Positions 16,981 to 27,800 of a stretch of DNA of 64,000 nucleotides are shown here, in pieces. Each line of letters starts with the position of its first letter. The first letter of the stretch is position 1. The DNA lies in NCBI RefSeq assembly GCF_031432315.1, contig NZ_JAVKGO010000003.1:62001-126000 (forward strand). The letters are read 5' to 3'. A model generated the notes under the pieces. The model made no database searches. It had not been told where the DNA came from and saw only the letters and a list, made by a program, of their open reading frames with translations. The translations under genes were made by a program, and so were the position numbers. The DNA is from Serpentinicella sp031432315 (GTDB lineage: Bacteria > Bacillota > Clostridia > Peptostreptococcales > Natronincolaceae).

Positions 16981-17334
16981 AAGCATACAAATTAACGTAA
17001 ACAAGATAGATAACTGATATTATAGATAATTATAAATATTGATGAAAGTCTGTAGGAATAGCTGTTTATAGGGGTGCTTATAGGGTATAAAAATATATAA
17101 GAAGATGTCCATAAAGGATATATGCAATAAGTCTGTATGGACATACTTCAATATTATATAAAGGGGGGAATAGTAGCTTTTAATTTTGTAGCATAGGTGG
17201 TAAGTATATGGGCTAGACTCATTTCATTTAGCATTATGCTCCAAAACATAAGTTAAATATTCTTAAAATTTTATATCTTTATAATATTCAAAATCTTAGA
17301 AAATGATTAAGAAGACTAAAGGGGGATGTCATTC
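16981..17334 (+). other. 354-base intergenic region with one hairpin
   Basis: The only structure I see is ATGTCCATA (17105-17113) with its inverted partner TATGGACAT (17136-17144) separated by 22 bases. There is no T tract, so it is not an obvious terminator. It precedes the PHA locus and probably holds its promoter, but no convincing -35/-10 pair stood out. Confidence 0.4.
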
Positions 17335-18474
17335 ATGACAAGTGAGAAGATTCAAGAAAATTTTTGGGGGCAAGTTATTGATGCACAAAAGAAGATGTTT
17401 GATTTTTGGCAAGAGGGGATTATGCCAAAAAATAACACAGAAGATGATAAAGTTGTCGTAATGCAAAATGTAATAGGGGAAAGCATGAAACCTACTGTAG
17501 AAGTTTTTAAAAAGTGGGTTGAAGTAGCAAATGATACTTATAGTAAAAACATAAAGTCTTTTGGAGATAGTACATATCAAGAACTAATAAATAAGATGGT
17601 AAATGGTGTAAACGTTTATCAGAATTTAAATACATTTTGGGAAGATTTAAGAACCAAAATAACAACAAAAGAAAGTGATGTTGTGAAATTCTACAGCGAA
17701 TGGAAAGAAGAATATTTAAAAATTTGCTCTAATAATTTTATTCCATGTTTACCAGAACCGGTTCAAGTATTTTTTAAAGAACCAATTGATATTTATGCAA
17801 TGCAGACAGAAACAAATAAAAAGCTTTTACAACCATGGATTGATAGTGCACAAGACCAGCAGGACTTGTTAGCAAAGGCATTAACTGGTGATAAAGATGC
17901 TTATGTGGAGTTCACAAGATTATGGAATGATAATTTTGGAAATACCTTTGGAAAACTGTTGAACGTACCTCAAATGGGAATCTCAAGAGAGTATATGCAA
18001 AAACAAATGGATAGCTTAAATGCATTAATTAAGTTTCTAAATAACATAAATGAGTTTTCTGCTACAATGATAAAGGTGAATCAGGAAACCTTAGAAAACA
18101 TAGTAAAAGATTATCAAGAAAAATTAGCCGATGGAACACAACCAAAAACCTTTAAAGAGTTTTACACATACTGGTGGACGCAAAATGAAGCTGCATACCA
18201 GAATTTATTTAAGACAGAGGATTTTTCCAAGTTAGTAGGTCAATTATCCGATGCTGGCGTAAACTTTAAAAAAAATTTTGATAGACTTTTAGAAAAACAG
18301 TTAGAGTTTTTACCCTTCCCTACAAAAACAGACATGGATAGCTTGTATAAAACTGTAAATGACTTGCGTAGAGAAGTTAGAAATCTATCAAAGGAAGTTA
18401 GTACTTTGAAGGCAGAAAGTGAAAAGCCTAAAAAAACAACAACTACTAAGAAAACGACGGCAAAGGAGGCCTAG
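17335..18474 (+). CDS. phaE: PHA synthase class III PhaE-like subunit, copy 1
   Basis: A 379-residue protein resembling PhaE, the partner subunit of class III polyhydroxyalkanoate synthases. Supporting features are the repeated aromatic helix pattern (QKKMFDFWQEG at the start), the LPEPVQ motif around residue 140, FKEFYTYWW around residue 280 and a C-terminal coiled-coil-like segment (DSLYKTVNDLRREVRNLSKE). The last 16 residues are Lys/Thr-rich, like the basic tails of granule-associated proteins that bind DNA. ATG 17335 is chosen since AAAGGGGG sits nine bases upstream; ATG 17326 abuts it. It is followed after 3 bases by phaC and shares its architecture with phaE2 at 19735. Confidence 0.82.
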   Translation: MTSEKIQENFWGQVIDAQKKMFDFWQEGIMPKNNTEDDKVVVMQNVIGESMKPTVEVFKKWVEVANDTYSKNIKSFGDSTYQELINKMVNGVNVYQNLNTFWEDLRTKITTKESDVVKFYSEWKEEYLKICSNNFIPCLPEPVQVFFKEPIDIYAMQTETNKKLLQPWIDSAQDQQDLLAKALTGDKDAYVEFTRLWNDNFGNTFGKLLNVPQMGISREYMQKQMDSLNALIKFLNNINEFSATMIKVNQETLENIVKDYQEKLADGTQPKTFKEFYTYWWTQNEAAYQNLFKTEDFSKLVGQLSDAGVNFKKNFDRLLEKQLEFLPFPTKTDMDSLYKTVNDLRREVRNLSKEVSTLKAESEKPKKTTTTKKTTAKEA

Positions 18475-18477
18475 TGA

Positions 18478-19560
18478 ATGATATCGAATACAGCGATTGA
18501 TATGGAGAAAACTTTAAATGATATGTTTGATACGCAGAAAAAATTAATTCGGGGGGTTGATGTACTACTTAACTTAGAGGAACCTGAGTGTGGGGTAACG
18601 CCTAAAGAATTAGTTTATTCAGAAGATAAAATGCAACTTTTTCATTATAAGCCATTAGCGAAAAAGGTATGTAAAGTCCCTACACTGATTGTTTATGCAT
18701 TGGTAAACCGTCAGTATATGATGGATATACAACAAGATCGTAGTGTTATAAAGAACTTACTAGAGCTAGGCCTAGACCTGTATATTATAGATTGGGGATA
18801 CCCAACGGCTCATGATAAGTATTTAACGCTAGACGATTACATAAATGGGTATATTGATAGTGCTGTTGAACATATACGAAAAGAAACAGGTTCTGATAAA
18901 GTTAATATTGTAGGTGTATGCCAAGGAGGAACTTTCTCTACAATATATTCAGCAATGAATCCTGATAAAGTTAAAAACCTTATAACTATGGTTACGCCAA
19001 TAGACTTTGAAGCAGGTGCAGAGTCAGAGGAAGCATTACTGTTTAAGTGGAGCAAAAATATGAATGTTGACAATATGGTAGATACTTTTGGTGTCTTACC
19101 AGGAGATTTCTTAAATATGGGCTTCAATATGTTAAAACCTTTCCAACTTATGATGGATAAATATGTTGGGTTAATTGATAATATTGACAATCCAGATGTT
19201 ATGGCAAACTTTATGCGAATGGAAAAATGGATATTTGATAGTCCTGGTCAGGCAGGGGAAGCTTTTAGGCAGTTTATTAAAGATTTATATCAGGAAAATA
19301 AATTGGTAAAAGGCACTTTAGAAATTGGCGGTAAAAAGGTAGATTTAAAAAATATAAAAATGCCGCTATTGACAATATACGCTGAGCAGGATCATCTTGT
19401 ACCACCAGCAGCAACGAAACCGTTAAATGACTTAGTAGGAAGCAAAGATAAAGAGCTGGTATCTTTCCCAGTAGGACATATTGGAATGTATGTTAGTTCA
19501 AAATCACAAAAAGAGATAGCACCAAAAATGGCAGAATGGATCATGAAAAGAGAGAAATAA
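18478..19560 (+). CDS. phaC: PHA synthase class III catalytic subunit
   Basis: A 360-residue alpha/beta hydrolase-fold synthase that polymerises (R)-3-hydroxyacyl-CoA into polyhydroxyalkanoate. The lipase-like box is GVCQGG with nucleophile Cys148; the catalytic Asp lies in YAEQDHLVPP (about residue 305) and the His in PVGHIGMY (about residue 334), matching the class III enzyme of Allochromatium (Cys149). The length of about 355-360 is that of class III/IV, and the adjacent PhaE-like genes make it class III. AAAGGAGG at the end of phaE1 drives its ATG. No phaA, phaB or phaJ gene is in the window, so the monomer source is unknown. Confidence 0.92.
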   Translation: MISNTAIDMEKTLNDMFDTQKKLIRGVDVLLNLEEPECGVTPKELVYSEDKMQLFHYKPLAKKVCKVPTLIVYALVNRQYMMDIQQDRSVIKNLLELGLDLYIIDWGYPTAHDKYLTLDDYINGYIDSAVEHIRKETGSDKVNIVGVCQGGTFSTIYSAMNPDKVKNLITMVTPIDFEAGAESEEALLFKWSKNMNVDNMVDTFGVLPGDFLNMGFNMLKPFQLMMDKYVGLIDNIDNPDVMANFMRMEKWIFDSPGQAGEAFRQFIKDLYQENKLVKGTLEIGGKKVDLKNIKMPLLTIYAEQDHLVPPAATKPLNDLVGSKDKELVSFPVGHIGMYVSSKSQKEIAPKMAEWIMKREK

Positions 19561-19578
19561 TACTTGACATCAGAGTGG

Positions 19579-19620
19579 AGCATAAGGAGACCTTTAAGAT
19601 TTTATAGGGTCTCCTATGCT
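19579..19620 (+). terminator. Long hairpin between phaC and phaE2
   Basis: AGCATAAGGAGACC pairs with GGTCTCCTATGCT around a 15-base loop (one bulge). It is not followed by a T tract but by TATCC and A-rich sequence. It may be a terminator of phaE1-phaC, or a processing or stability element that lets phaE2 be expressed separately. Confidence 0.5.
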
Positions 19621-19734
19621 TATCCAAAAAAAATAAAAAAAGTTTATAAAAACTGTCATAAAAAAATTTTAAACACATATTATTAACGTGTAACAAATTA
19701 AATTATTAAATTAAATTTCAAGGGGGATATGAAA

Positions 19735-20844
19735 ATGGGTATGATGAATGGACAAGAAAATTATGTAGGAAAATGGTTTGATGTACAAAAGAAAATGTTT
19801 GATGTTTGGAAGGAAAATGCAACTCCGAAGTTTGCAAAAGATTTTTCAGGCTACTTTGAGGGAAATAAGTTAGTAACAGATGGGATGAAATCCTCTATTG
19901 ATATGTACAATAAATGGTACGAAGCAGTAAGTGATATGTATAAAGGAAATAACACGATGCTAGGGGATAATACTTATTTTGACTTTTACAACAATATGAT
20001 GTCAGGAGCAAATGTTTATAGCAATTTAAAGAGATTTTGGGATGATATGAGAGATAAGTTTGTTGGAAACGAGAGTAATGATGCTCAAACTTTTATAAGC
20101 TACATAAAGGTGGATGAATACATGAAAGAATTATCTGACAAGTTTGTTCCATATTTACCAGAACCAGCACAAAAATTATTTCAAGAAGCAATGCAAATGC
20201 AAGAAATGTTCATGAATAGAACGGAAAAATTCTTTGAGCCATGGACGAAAAATGCAAATCAATTACAAGAATTATTAGGTAAAAGTATGTTAGGGGATCA
20301 AGACGCATTCCGACAGTATGCAAAAATATGGAATGATAACTATAAAACAAGCTTTGGTCAACTAGTAGATATGACGAAGTTGGATATGGGTAAAGATTTC
20401 TACAATAAACAAATGGAAAGTATGAATGCTTTTGTAAAGTATTATAATAACTTAAATGAATTTGGTGGAACAATTGTTAAAGTAGGATATGAAAGTATGG
20501 ATAAGATAGTTAAAAATTATCAAGAAATGTTGAAGGAAGGTACGCAACCAAAAACTTTCCAAGAATTTTATACATATTGGTGGACAGAAAACCAAGATTC
20601 TTATAAAAAGTTGTTTAACAACGAAGACTTTACAAACCTAATGGAGCAAGTTGTTGAAGCAGGAAATACTTTTAAAAAGAATTATCAAAAGTTAGTAGAA
20701 GAACAATTAGAACAATTACCTTTCTCAACAAAGAAAGATATGGAAAGCTTAAGTAAAGCATTAAATGATTTAAGAAAAGAAGTTAAAAACTTAGGGAAAG
20801 ACATGAATAACGATAAAAAACCAGCAAAAGCAGCAAATAGCTAA
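19735..20844 (+). CDS. phaE: PHA synthase class III PhaE-like subunit, copy 2
   Basis: A 369-residue paralogue of the PhaE-like protein at 17335. Shared blocks include the N-terminal KWFDVQKKMFDVWKE, YLPEPAQKLF around residue 140, QPKTFQEFYTYWW around residue 275 and the C-terminal DMESLSKALNDLRKEVKNL. The basic tail is shorter and Lys/Ala-rich. It lies 174 bases after phaC with a hairpin between, so it may have its own transcript. ATG 19735 has AGGGGG eight bases upstream; ATG 19729 is too close to it. Two PhaE-type proteins around one PhaC could mean one synthase partner plus one phasin-like granule coat protein. Confidence 0.82.
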   Translation: MGMMNGQENYVGKWFDVQKKMFDVWKENATPKFAKDFSGYFEGNKLVTDGMKSSIDMYNKWYEAVSDMYKGNNTMLGDNTYFDFYNNMMSGANVYSNLKRFWDDMRDKFVGNESNDAQTFISYIKVDEYMKELSDKFVPYLPEPAQKLFQEAMQMQEMFMNRTEKFFEPWTKNANQLQELLGKSMLGDQDAFRQYAKIWNDNYKTSFGQLVDMTKLDMGKDFYNKQMESMNAFVKYYNNLNEFGGTIVKVGYESMDKIVKNYQEMLKEGTQPKTFQEFYTYWWTENQDSYKKLFNNEDFTNLMEQVVEAGNTFKKNYQKLVEEQLEQLPFSTKKDMESLSKALNDLRKEVKNLGKDMNNDKKPAKAANS

Positions 20845-20849
20845 TATTA

Positions 20850-20877
20850 AAAGGAGGCCATTAGGCCTCCTTTATTT
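20850..20877. terminator. Terminator shared by phaE2 and icd
   Basis: AAAGGAGGCC (20850-20859) and GGCCTCCTTT (20864-20873) form a perfect 10-bp stem around ATTA, followed by ATTTTAG on the + strand and T-rich sequence on the other. It lies between convergent genes. Confidence 0.8.
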
Positions 20878-20886
20878 TAGTTTCAG

Positions 20887-22149
20887 TTATAAATTTTTTA
20901 TTAATGCATCAGCAAATTCAGATGTTTTTAACTCTACAGAACCTTCCATCATTCTAGCAAAATCATATGTAACCGTTTTATCAGTAATTGTTTTCTCTAT
21001 TGATTTAATAATTAAATCTGCAGCTTCGGTCCATCCTAAATGTCTAAGCATCATTTCACCAGAAAGGATAACAGATGAAGGATTAACCTTGTCAAGGCCA
21101 GCATATTTAGGTGCAGTTCCATGTGTTGCTTCAAATATAGCATGACCTGTGGAGTAATTAATATTTGCTCCAGGTGCAATACCAATACCTCCAACTTGCG
21201 CTGCTAATGCATCAGAAACATAGTCTCCATTTAAATTCATTGTTGCAACAACATCGAACTCATCAGGTCTTGTAAGGATCTGTTGTAAAAAGATATCAGC
21301 AATAGAATCTTTTATAATAATCTTGCCTTGAGCGATCGCTTCATCCTGAGCTTTGTTTGCTGCATCAACCCCTTCAGATGCTTTGATTTTGTCATATTGA
21401 TTCCAAGTGAAAGTTTGGTCTGAAAATTCTGTTTCCGCTAACTCATAGCCCCATTTTTTAAATGCACCCTCTGTAAATTTCATAATATTACCTTTATGAA
21501 CTAGGGTAACACTAGCTCGTTTTTCAGCTATAGCATATTCTATAGCTGCACGGATAAGACGCTTACTACCTTCTTCGGAAATAGGCTTAATACCTATTCC
21601 AGATGTTTCAGGAAAACGAATTTGATGTACATTCATTTCTTTTTGGAGAAATTCTACTACTTTTTTTACCTCATCCGAGCCTTTAGCATATTCAATACCT
21701 GCATATATATCCTCTGTATTTTCTCTAAAAACAACCATATCTGTAAGCGCTGGTTTTTTTACAGGTGAGGGTACACCCTCAAAATAACGAACAGGTCTTA
21801 AGCAAACATACAAGTCAAGTTCTTGTCTAAATGCAACATTTAATGAACGGATCCCTTCTCCAATTGGCGTTGTTAATGGTCCTTTGATCGCAATCACTTT
21901 ATCGCGAATTTCATTTAAAGTTTCTTCAGGTAGCCATTGCCCTGTCTTTTTAAATGCTTTTTCCCCAGCAAATACCTCTTGCCAAGCAATAGAACGATTG
22001 CCATTATAGGCTTTGTCTACAGCAGCATCAATTACCCTGGAAGCAGCAGCCCAAATATCTGGACCAGTGCCATCTCCTTCTATAAATGGGATAATTGGAC
22101 GGTCAGGAACATTTAAAGCGCCGTTTTTTAAAGTTATTTTATTTCCCAT
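20887..22149 (-). CDS. icd: Isocitrate dehydrogenase (NADP-type)
   Basis: A 420-residue enzyme that oxidatively decarboxylates isocitrate to 2-oxoglutarate. It has the N-terminal GDGTGPDIW, the substrate loop [36 protein letters not shown], the Mg-binding [15 protein letters not shown] and the nucleotide-binding HGTAPKYAG followed by NPSS. Length and motifs match the bacterial homodimeric NADP enzyme. It starts 2 bases after the aconitase stop, so the two are one operon leading to 2-oxoglutarate and glutamate. Citrate synthase is not in the window. Confidence 0.95.
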   Translation of the reverse strand: MGNKITLKNGALNVPDRPIIPFIEGDGTGPDIWAAASRVIDAAVDKAYNGNRSIAWQEVFAGEKAFKKTGQWLPEETLNEIRDKVIAIKGPLTTPIGEGIRSLNVAFRQELDLYVCLRPVRYFEGVPSPVKKPALTDMVVFRENTEDIYAGIEYAKGSDEVKKVVEFLQKEMNVHQIRFPETSGIGIKPISEEGSKRLIRAAIEYAIAEKRASVTLVHKGNIMKFTEGAFKKWGYELAETEFSDQTFTWNQYDKIKASEGVDAANKAQDEAIAQGKIIIKDSIADIFLQQILTRPDEFDVVATMNLNGDYVSDALAAQVGGIGIAPGANINYSTGHAIFEATHGTAPKYAGLDKVNPSSVILSGEMMLRHLGWTEAADLIIKSIEKTITDKTVTYDFARMMEGSVELKTSEFADALIKNL

Positions 22150-22151
22150 AC

Positions 22152-24092
22152 TTAACCCTCCAAATTCTCTTTTGTGTAGTTTAATTTACCGCCTGCTAGT
22201 AAGATCGCAACATCTCTAGAAGAACCGTTAAATTTAGCTTTAAAAGTTGTATCTTTTGTCTTGTTATATATATCAATTACTTTACCTTCTTTTAGTGCGG
22301 TTACAACTTCTTTAATTACTAATTCATCCATTTGATCCTGTTGATCATAATCATTTTCATCAACAAGCTCTAAAGGTACAATTCCACTGTTTATTAAGTT
22401 AGCTTTATGGATTCTTGCAAATGATTTAGTTACAACAACTTTTATACCTAAGTATAGTGGTGCTAAAGCAGCATGTTCACGGCTAGATCCCTGACCATAG
22501 TTGTCGCCTCCAAGAATAATACCACCATTGTTTTCCTCACAACGCTTCCAGAAGTTTTCATCAATCGTGCTGAAGCAAAACTTAGATAGATGAGGGATAT
22601 TTGATCTAAATGGTAATAAAGCTGCATTAGATGGCATGATATCATCAGTTGTTATATTGTCCCCAGCCTTTAAAACTAGGTTACCTTCTACGGTATCTTT
22701 TAAAGGTTTATTAATTGGGAAAGGTTTAATATTTGGTCCCATTTTCACCTTAGTTTGATTGTTATCCTCTGAAGGAAAAATGAAGTAGTTTTTATCTGTG
22801 TAGTAGTTATCTGGTTCTTTAATAGTGATATCTACGTCTCCTTCTAAAGAACGAGGGTCTGAAACCTGTCCAGTAATGGCTGCAGTAGCAGCAATTTCAG
22901 GGCTAACTAAATAAACGCTAGCACTTTTTGTACCACTTCGACCATAGAAGTTACGATTGAAAGTTCTTAAAGAAACTGCATCAGTAGCAGGCGCTTGCCC
23001 CATACCTATACATGGACCACAAGCACATTCTAAAATTCTAGCCCCGGCTTGAATCATATCACCTAAAGCCCCATTGTCAGAAAGCATTTGAAGAATGTTG
23101 CTTGATCCAGGAGAAATACCTAAACTTACATCAGGATGTACTTTGTTACCTTTTAAAATTGCTGCAACCTTCATTAAGTCATTATAAGATGAGTTCGTAC
23201 AGCTTCCGATTAAAACTTGATCAACTTTAATACCTGTCAAATCATCAATTGAAGCAACTGCATCAGGACTATGGGGTTGAGCTAATAATGGAGGAATTTC
23301 TGAAAGATCAATTTCAAGTACTTCGTCATATGTAGCATCATCATCTGCCTTTAGTTCTTTGTAATCTTCCTCTCTACCCTGAGCCTTTAAGAACTCGTAA
23401 GTTAATTCATCACTTGGGAATACAGAAGTGGTTGCACCAAGTTCAGCGCCCATGTTTGTAATAGTTGCTCTATCTGTAACAGAAAGCGATTTAACACCTT
23501 CACCTGAATATTCAACAATTTTACCTACGCCACCTTTTACAGAAAGCTTTTGAAGAATATATAAAATAACATCTTTTGCAGATACCCAATCATTTAATTT
23601 GCCACTTAATTTAACGTTAAGGATTTTAGGCACTTGAACAAAGTAGCTACCGCTAGCCATACCTATTGCAACATCTAATCCCCCTGTACCAATAGCAATC
23701 ATACCGATACCGCCTGCTGTTGGGGTATGACTATCGGAACCAATCAAAGTAGCTCCAGGCTTGCCAAAGTTTTCAACATGAAGCTGATGACAAATGCCAT
23801 TGCCAGGTTTTGAGTAAACAAGACCATATTTAGCGGCTGCAGTTTTAATAAATTCATGATCATCTGCATTTTCAAATCCTGCCTGTAATGTATTATGATC
23901 TACATAAGCAACAGATAAGTCGGTTTTGATTTTATCGATACCCATTGCTTCAAGTTGAAGATAGACCATTGTTCCAGTTGAGTCTTGCGTTAAGGTTTGA
24001 TCAACTTTGATTTCAATCTCTTCACCGGTTTTTAAAGTGCCAGAGAGTAGATGATCTTCAAGAATTTTGTAAGCTAAATTTTTTCCACTCAT
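22152..24092 (-). CDS. acnA: Aconitate hydratase
   Basis: A 646-residue [4Fe-4S] enzyme that isomerises citrate to isocitrate. It belongs to the shorter aconitase type found in Clostridia and Aquifex. Cluster ligands are visible in IGSCTNSS and ACGPCIGMG (two Cys), with the active-site region GRSGTKSA and a C-terminal swivel domain holding [16 protein letters not shown] 24092 is chosen because AAAGGAG ends ten bases upstream; ATG 24101 abuts it. First gene of an acn-icd operon. Confidence 0.95.
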   Translation of the reverse strand: MSGKNLAYKILEDHLLSGTLKTGEEIEIKVDQTLTQDSTGTMVYLQLEAMGIDKIKTDLSVAYVDHNTLQAGFENADDHEFIKTAAAKYGLVYSKPGNGICHQLHVENFGKPGATLIGSDSHTPTAGGIGMIAIGTGGLDVAIGMASGSYFVQVPKILNVKLSGKLNDWVSAKDVILYILQKLSVKGGVGKIVEYSGEGVKSLSVTDRATITNMGAELGATTSVFPSDELTYEFLKAQGREEDYKELKADDDATYDEVLEIDLSEIPPLLAQPHSPDAVASIDDLTGIKVDQVLIGSCTNSSYNDLMKVAAILKGNKVHPDVSLGISPGSSNILQMLSDNGALGDMIQAGARILECACGPCIGMGQAPATDAVSLRTFNRNFYGRSGTKSASVYLVSPEIAATAAITGQVSDPRSLEGDVDITIKEPDNYYTDKNYFIFPSEDNNQTKVKMGPNIKPFPINKPLKDTVEGNLVLKAGDNITTDDIMPSNAALLPFRSNIPHLSKFCFSTIDENFWKRCEENNGGIILGGDNYGQGSSREHAALAPLYLGIKVVVTKSFARIHKANLINSGIVPLELVDENDYDQQDQMDELVIKEVVTALKEGKVIDIYNKTKDTTFKAKFNGSSRDVAILLAGGKLNYTKENLEG

Positions 24093-24440
24093 TAATATCA
24101 TACTCCTTTATATTTTTGTAATTTTATAAAACGACTATAAATTCAGTGTAATAAAACATATCTGAATTGAGCCTTAATTAACAATATTCAGTATATTTAC
24201 AATATAATTTGGTAATAATTATATAAGTCAGTAGAAATTCTAATAATATTATATCATAATGGGCAAATTATTTGTATCATTGTGAACATCAATTGTATTT
24301 ATATAAGAAAAGGTTTGGAAAATTGATTAGAAATATTGCTTAGAATTGTGTAATTATTTTACCGTATGTATAATTATACTTTTTATATAAAAATTCGTCA
24401 ACAAATAGCAAGGGAATTACGCATTTTTCCTAGAATATTC

Positions 24441-24470
24441 TTGACATTCTTTTAATATTAAGTGTATAAT
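24441..24470 (+). promoter_or_regulatory. Promoter of the ileS T-box transcript
   Basis: TTGACA (24441-24446) and TATAAT (24465-24470) with an 18-base spacer. It places the start of transcription near 24477, just before the T-box leader. Confidence 0.75.
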
Positions 24471-24476
24471 CTTTTT

Positions 24477-24748
24477 TAATATGGAAATCTAAAATAGGTT
24501 AGAGGCTATGAAAAGGATAATTAGTAAAAAGTCCGATTACTACAGAGAGATAATCATATGCTGAGAGATTATTGTAACGTTTTTTATGAAGATCACCTTG
24601 GAGTCTAAAAGCTGAAATGTTATAAAGTAAGCTTTTACGTAGGCATACGTTATATGCGATAAGAGAGGCACATATTATGTGCAATCAGGGTGGTACCGCG
24701 ATAAATATCGTCCCTAAAGTAAATTCATGTTTACTTTAGGGATTTTTT
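24477..24748 (+). promoter_or_regulatory. T-box leader with isoleucine specifier
   Basis: The conserved T-box sequence AGGGTGGTACCGCG lies at 24687-24700. Stem I contains the AGAGAG region and a specifier loop with ATC (24592-24594) followed by A, then the shared TTGGAGTCTA segment; ATC is an Ile codon, matching the downstream ileS. The terminator CCCTAAAGTAAA/TTTACTTTAGGG followed by ATTTTTT ends at 24748. Uncharged tRNA-Ile should favour antitermination and allow ileS transcription. Confidence 0.95.
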
Positions 24749-24825
24749 GATTTTAAAGTTAAAAGATATATATCTAATATTAATACTAAATTTAGACTAT
24801 AAAAAGTAACGAAAGGATGAATGTA

Positions 24826-27800
24826 ATGGAAGGGTTTAAATCCTTATCCAATGAGCCTGTAGCACAAAAGGAAAGTGTTACAAGTGAAAAGTGGAAACAA
24901 AATGATATTTTAGAAAAAAGTATTACCAACCGAGATGGTGCGGAGCCTTTTGTTTTTTATGAAGGACCACCTACTGCAAACGGAAGACCAGGAATTCACC
25001 ACGTTATATCTAGAACCCTAAAGGATTCTGTATGTAGATATATGACCATGAAGGGATACCAAGTAAAAAGAAAAGCCGGCTGGGACACCCATGGACTACC
25101 AGTGGAGATAGAGGTAGAAAAACAATTAGAGTTAGGGAGTAAAGCAGAGATAGAAAACTACGGAATTGCACCTTTTAATGATCGATGCCGAGAATCTGTT
25201 TTTACTTATGAAAAACAATGGCGAGAAATGACAGAGAGAATGGGATATTCTATTGATTTAGATAATCCTTATATCACGTTAGATAATAATTATATTGAAT
25301 CAGTTTGGTGGATATTAGATAAATTCTTTAAAGAGGGCATGATTTATGATGGTCATAAGATATTACCATTTTGCCCTCGATGTGGAACAGGTCTTGCGTC
25401 TCACGAAGTATCTCAGGGTTATAAAGAAATTAAATCTAATACAGTAATTGTACCAATAAAAAGAAAGGATGTTGAAGAATACTTCCTAGTATGGACAACT
25501 ACGCCTTGGACCCTTGCATCAAATGTTGCATTAGCTGTTCATCCAGAGGTAACTTATATAAAAGCGAATCTAGACGGTAAAACTTACATTTTAGCTGAGG
25601 ATTTAGCAAATAAAGTACTAGGGGAGTCTTTTGAAGTTATTGAAAAACTAACAGGAAAAGATTTAGAACATGTAGAGTACGAACAATTAATGCCTTTTAC
25701 AAAGCCAGATAAAAAAGCATTCTTTGTTACTTTAGCTGATTTTGTTACGACAGGTGATGGTACAGGGATCGTTCATATTGCACCAGCCTTTGGGGAAGAT
25801 GACTACCAAGTTGGAAGGAAATATGACCTACCAGTGATTCAACCTGTATGTGAAGCTGGAAAATACACGACAACTCCTTGGGAAGGTCGCTTTGTAATGG
25901 ATTGCGATGTTGATATTATCAAGTGGCTTCATGGAGAAGGAAAATTATTCAAAAAAGAAAAGATTGATCATAATTACCCACATTGCTGGCGTTGTTCTAC
26001 ACCGTTATTGTACTATGGAAAGCCAAGCTGGTATATTGAAATGACAAAGCTAAAGGATCAATTAATTAAGAATAATAATACTGTAAACTGGTACCCGGAT
26101 TATGTAGGTGAAAAACGATTTGGAAATTGGCTCGAAAACCTTAATGATTGGGCGATTTCAAGAAGTAGGTATTGGGGAACGCCGTTAAATATTTGGCGTT
26201 GTGATTGTGGCCACACAGCTTCTATTGGTTCTAGAAAAGAGTTGGCAGAAAAAGCAATAGAAGACATAGATGAGCGTGTAGAACTACACAGACCATATGT
26301 AGATGACATTCATATAAAATGTGAAAAATGTGACGGTTCTATGACAAGAGTAACAGACGTTATAGACTGCTGGTTTGATAGTGGAGCTATGCCTTTTGCA
26401 CAGCATCACTACCCATTTGAAAATAAGGAAAACTTTGAAGAGCTATTCCCAGCTGATTTTATATGCGAAGGAATTGATCAAACAAGAGGATGGTTCTATT
26501 CTCTTTTAGCAATATCAACATTTGTAATGGGTAAAGCACCATATAAAAATGTGCTAGTAAATGACTTGATTTTAGATAAAGATGGAAGGAAAATGTCAAA
26601 ATCTAAAGGAAATACAGTCAATCCTTTTGAATTATTCGATCAATATGGAGCAGATGTCCTAAGATGGTACTTACTATATGTATCTCCAGCATGGACACCA
26701 ACAAGATTTGATATAGACGGTTTAAAAGAGGTACAAAGTAAATTCTTTACAACGATTAAAAATGTATACACTTTCTTTACCCTATATGCAAATACAGATA
26801 ATATAGATCCAAGAACCTTCTTTATAGAATATAAAGATCGCCCAGAATTAGATCAATGGGTTATATCTAAATACAACAGTTTATTAGCAGAGGTTGAGAA
26901 GGAATTAAAAATCTATGACCTAACGAAGGCTGTAAGAAAGATACAGGATTTCGTAAATGAAGATCTTTCAAACTGGTATATAAGAAGAGCAAGAAGACGT
27001 TTTTGGGATTCAGAATTAACCGATGATAAGAAAGCGGTTTACAATACGACCTATGAAATTTTAGTAGGAATAACAAAATTAGTTGCGCCATTTGCACCAT
27101 TCTTAGCTGATGAAATATTTGAAAAGCTGACGGGAGAACTATCAGTACACTTAGCTGACTATCCAGTGGTTAATGAAAATCTAATTAAAAAAGATGTAGA
27201 AGAAAGAATGGATTTAGTAAGAGATTTAGTAGGTTTAGGCCGAGCTGCAAGGTCACAAGCTAAAATAAAAGTTCGTCAACCACTGCAAAAAATATTAATT
27301 GATGGTAAATATGAATCCCTTATTTCAGATTTAGTACCTTTAATCCAAGAAGAACTAAATATAAAAGAAGTAAGCTTTGAGAAAAACTTAAAAGACTTTA
27401 TGGACTTTAATTTAAAACCTAATTTTAAAGTAGCAGGACCTTTATTAGGTAGTAAAATAAAGCTTTTAGGAAAAGCTTTAGCTGAGTTAGATGCATCGAG
27501 TGTGGTACCTAAACTAGAAGCAGGAGAATTAATCACTGTTGAATTAGATGGTGAAACTTTTGAACTAGGAAAAGACCATGTAATGATTAACATTGCAGCC
27601 AAATCAGGATTTACTGTAGAAATGGCGAATAACTTATTTGTGATCCTTGACACCTCCCTTACGGAGACTTTAGTAAATGAAGGATTTGCTCGGGAATTTG
27701 TGTCTAAGGTTCAACAAATGAGAAAAAGCAGTGGATTAGAAGTAACGGATCAAATAAATATATCATACTATGGTGATGATGCTGTAAATACAGCAGTTGA

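Noticed and set aside
24395..24435. CGTCAACAAATAGCAAGGGAATTACGCATTTTTCCT, resembling the right part of the repeat
   Set aside because: Similarity is patchy and the left end is missing; not enough to call a copy.
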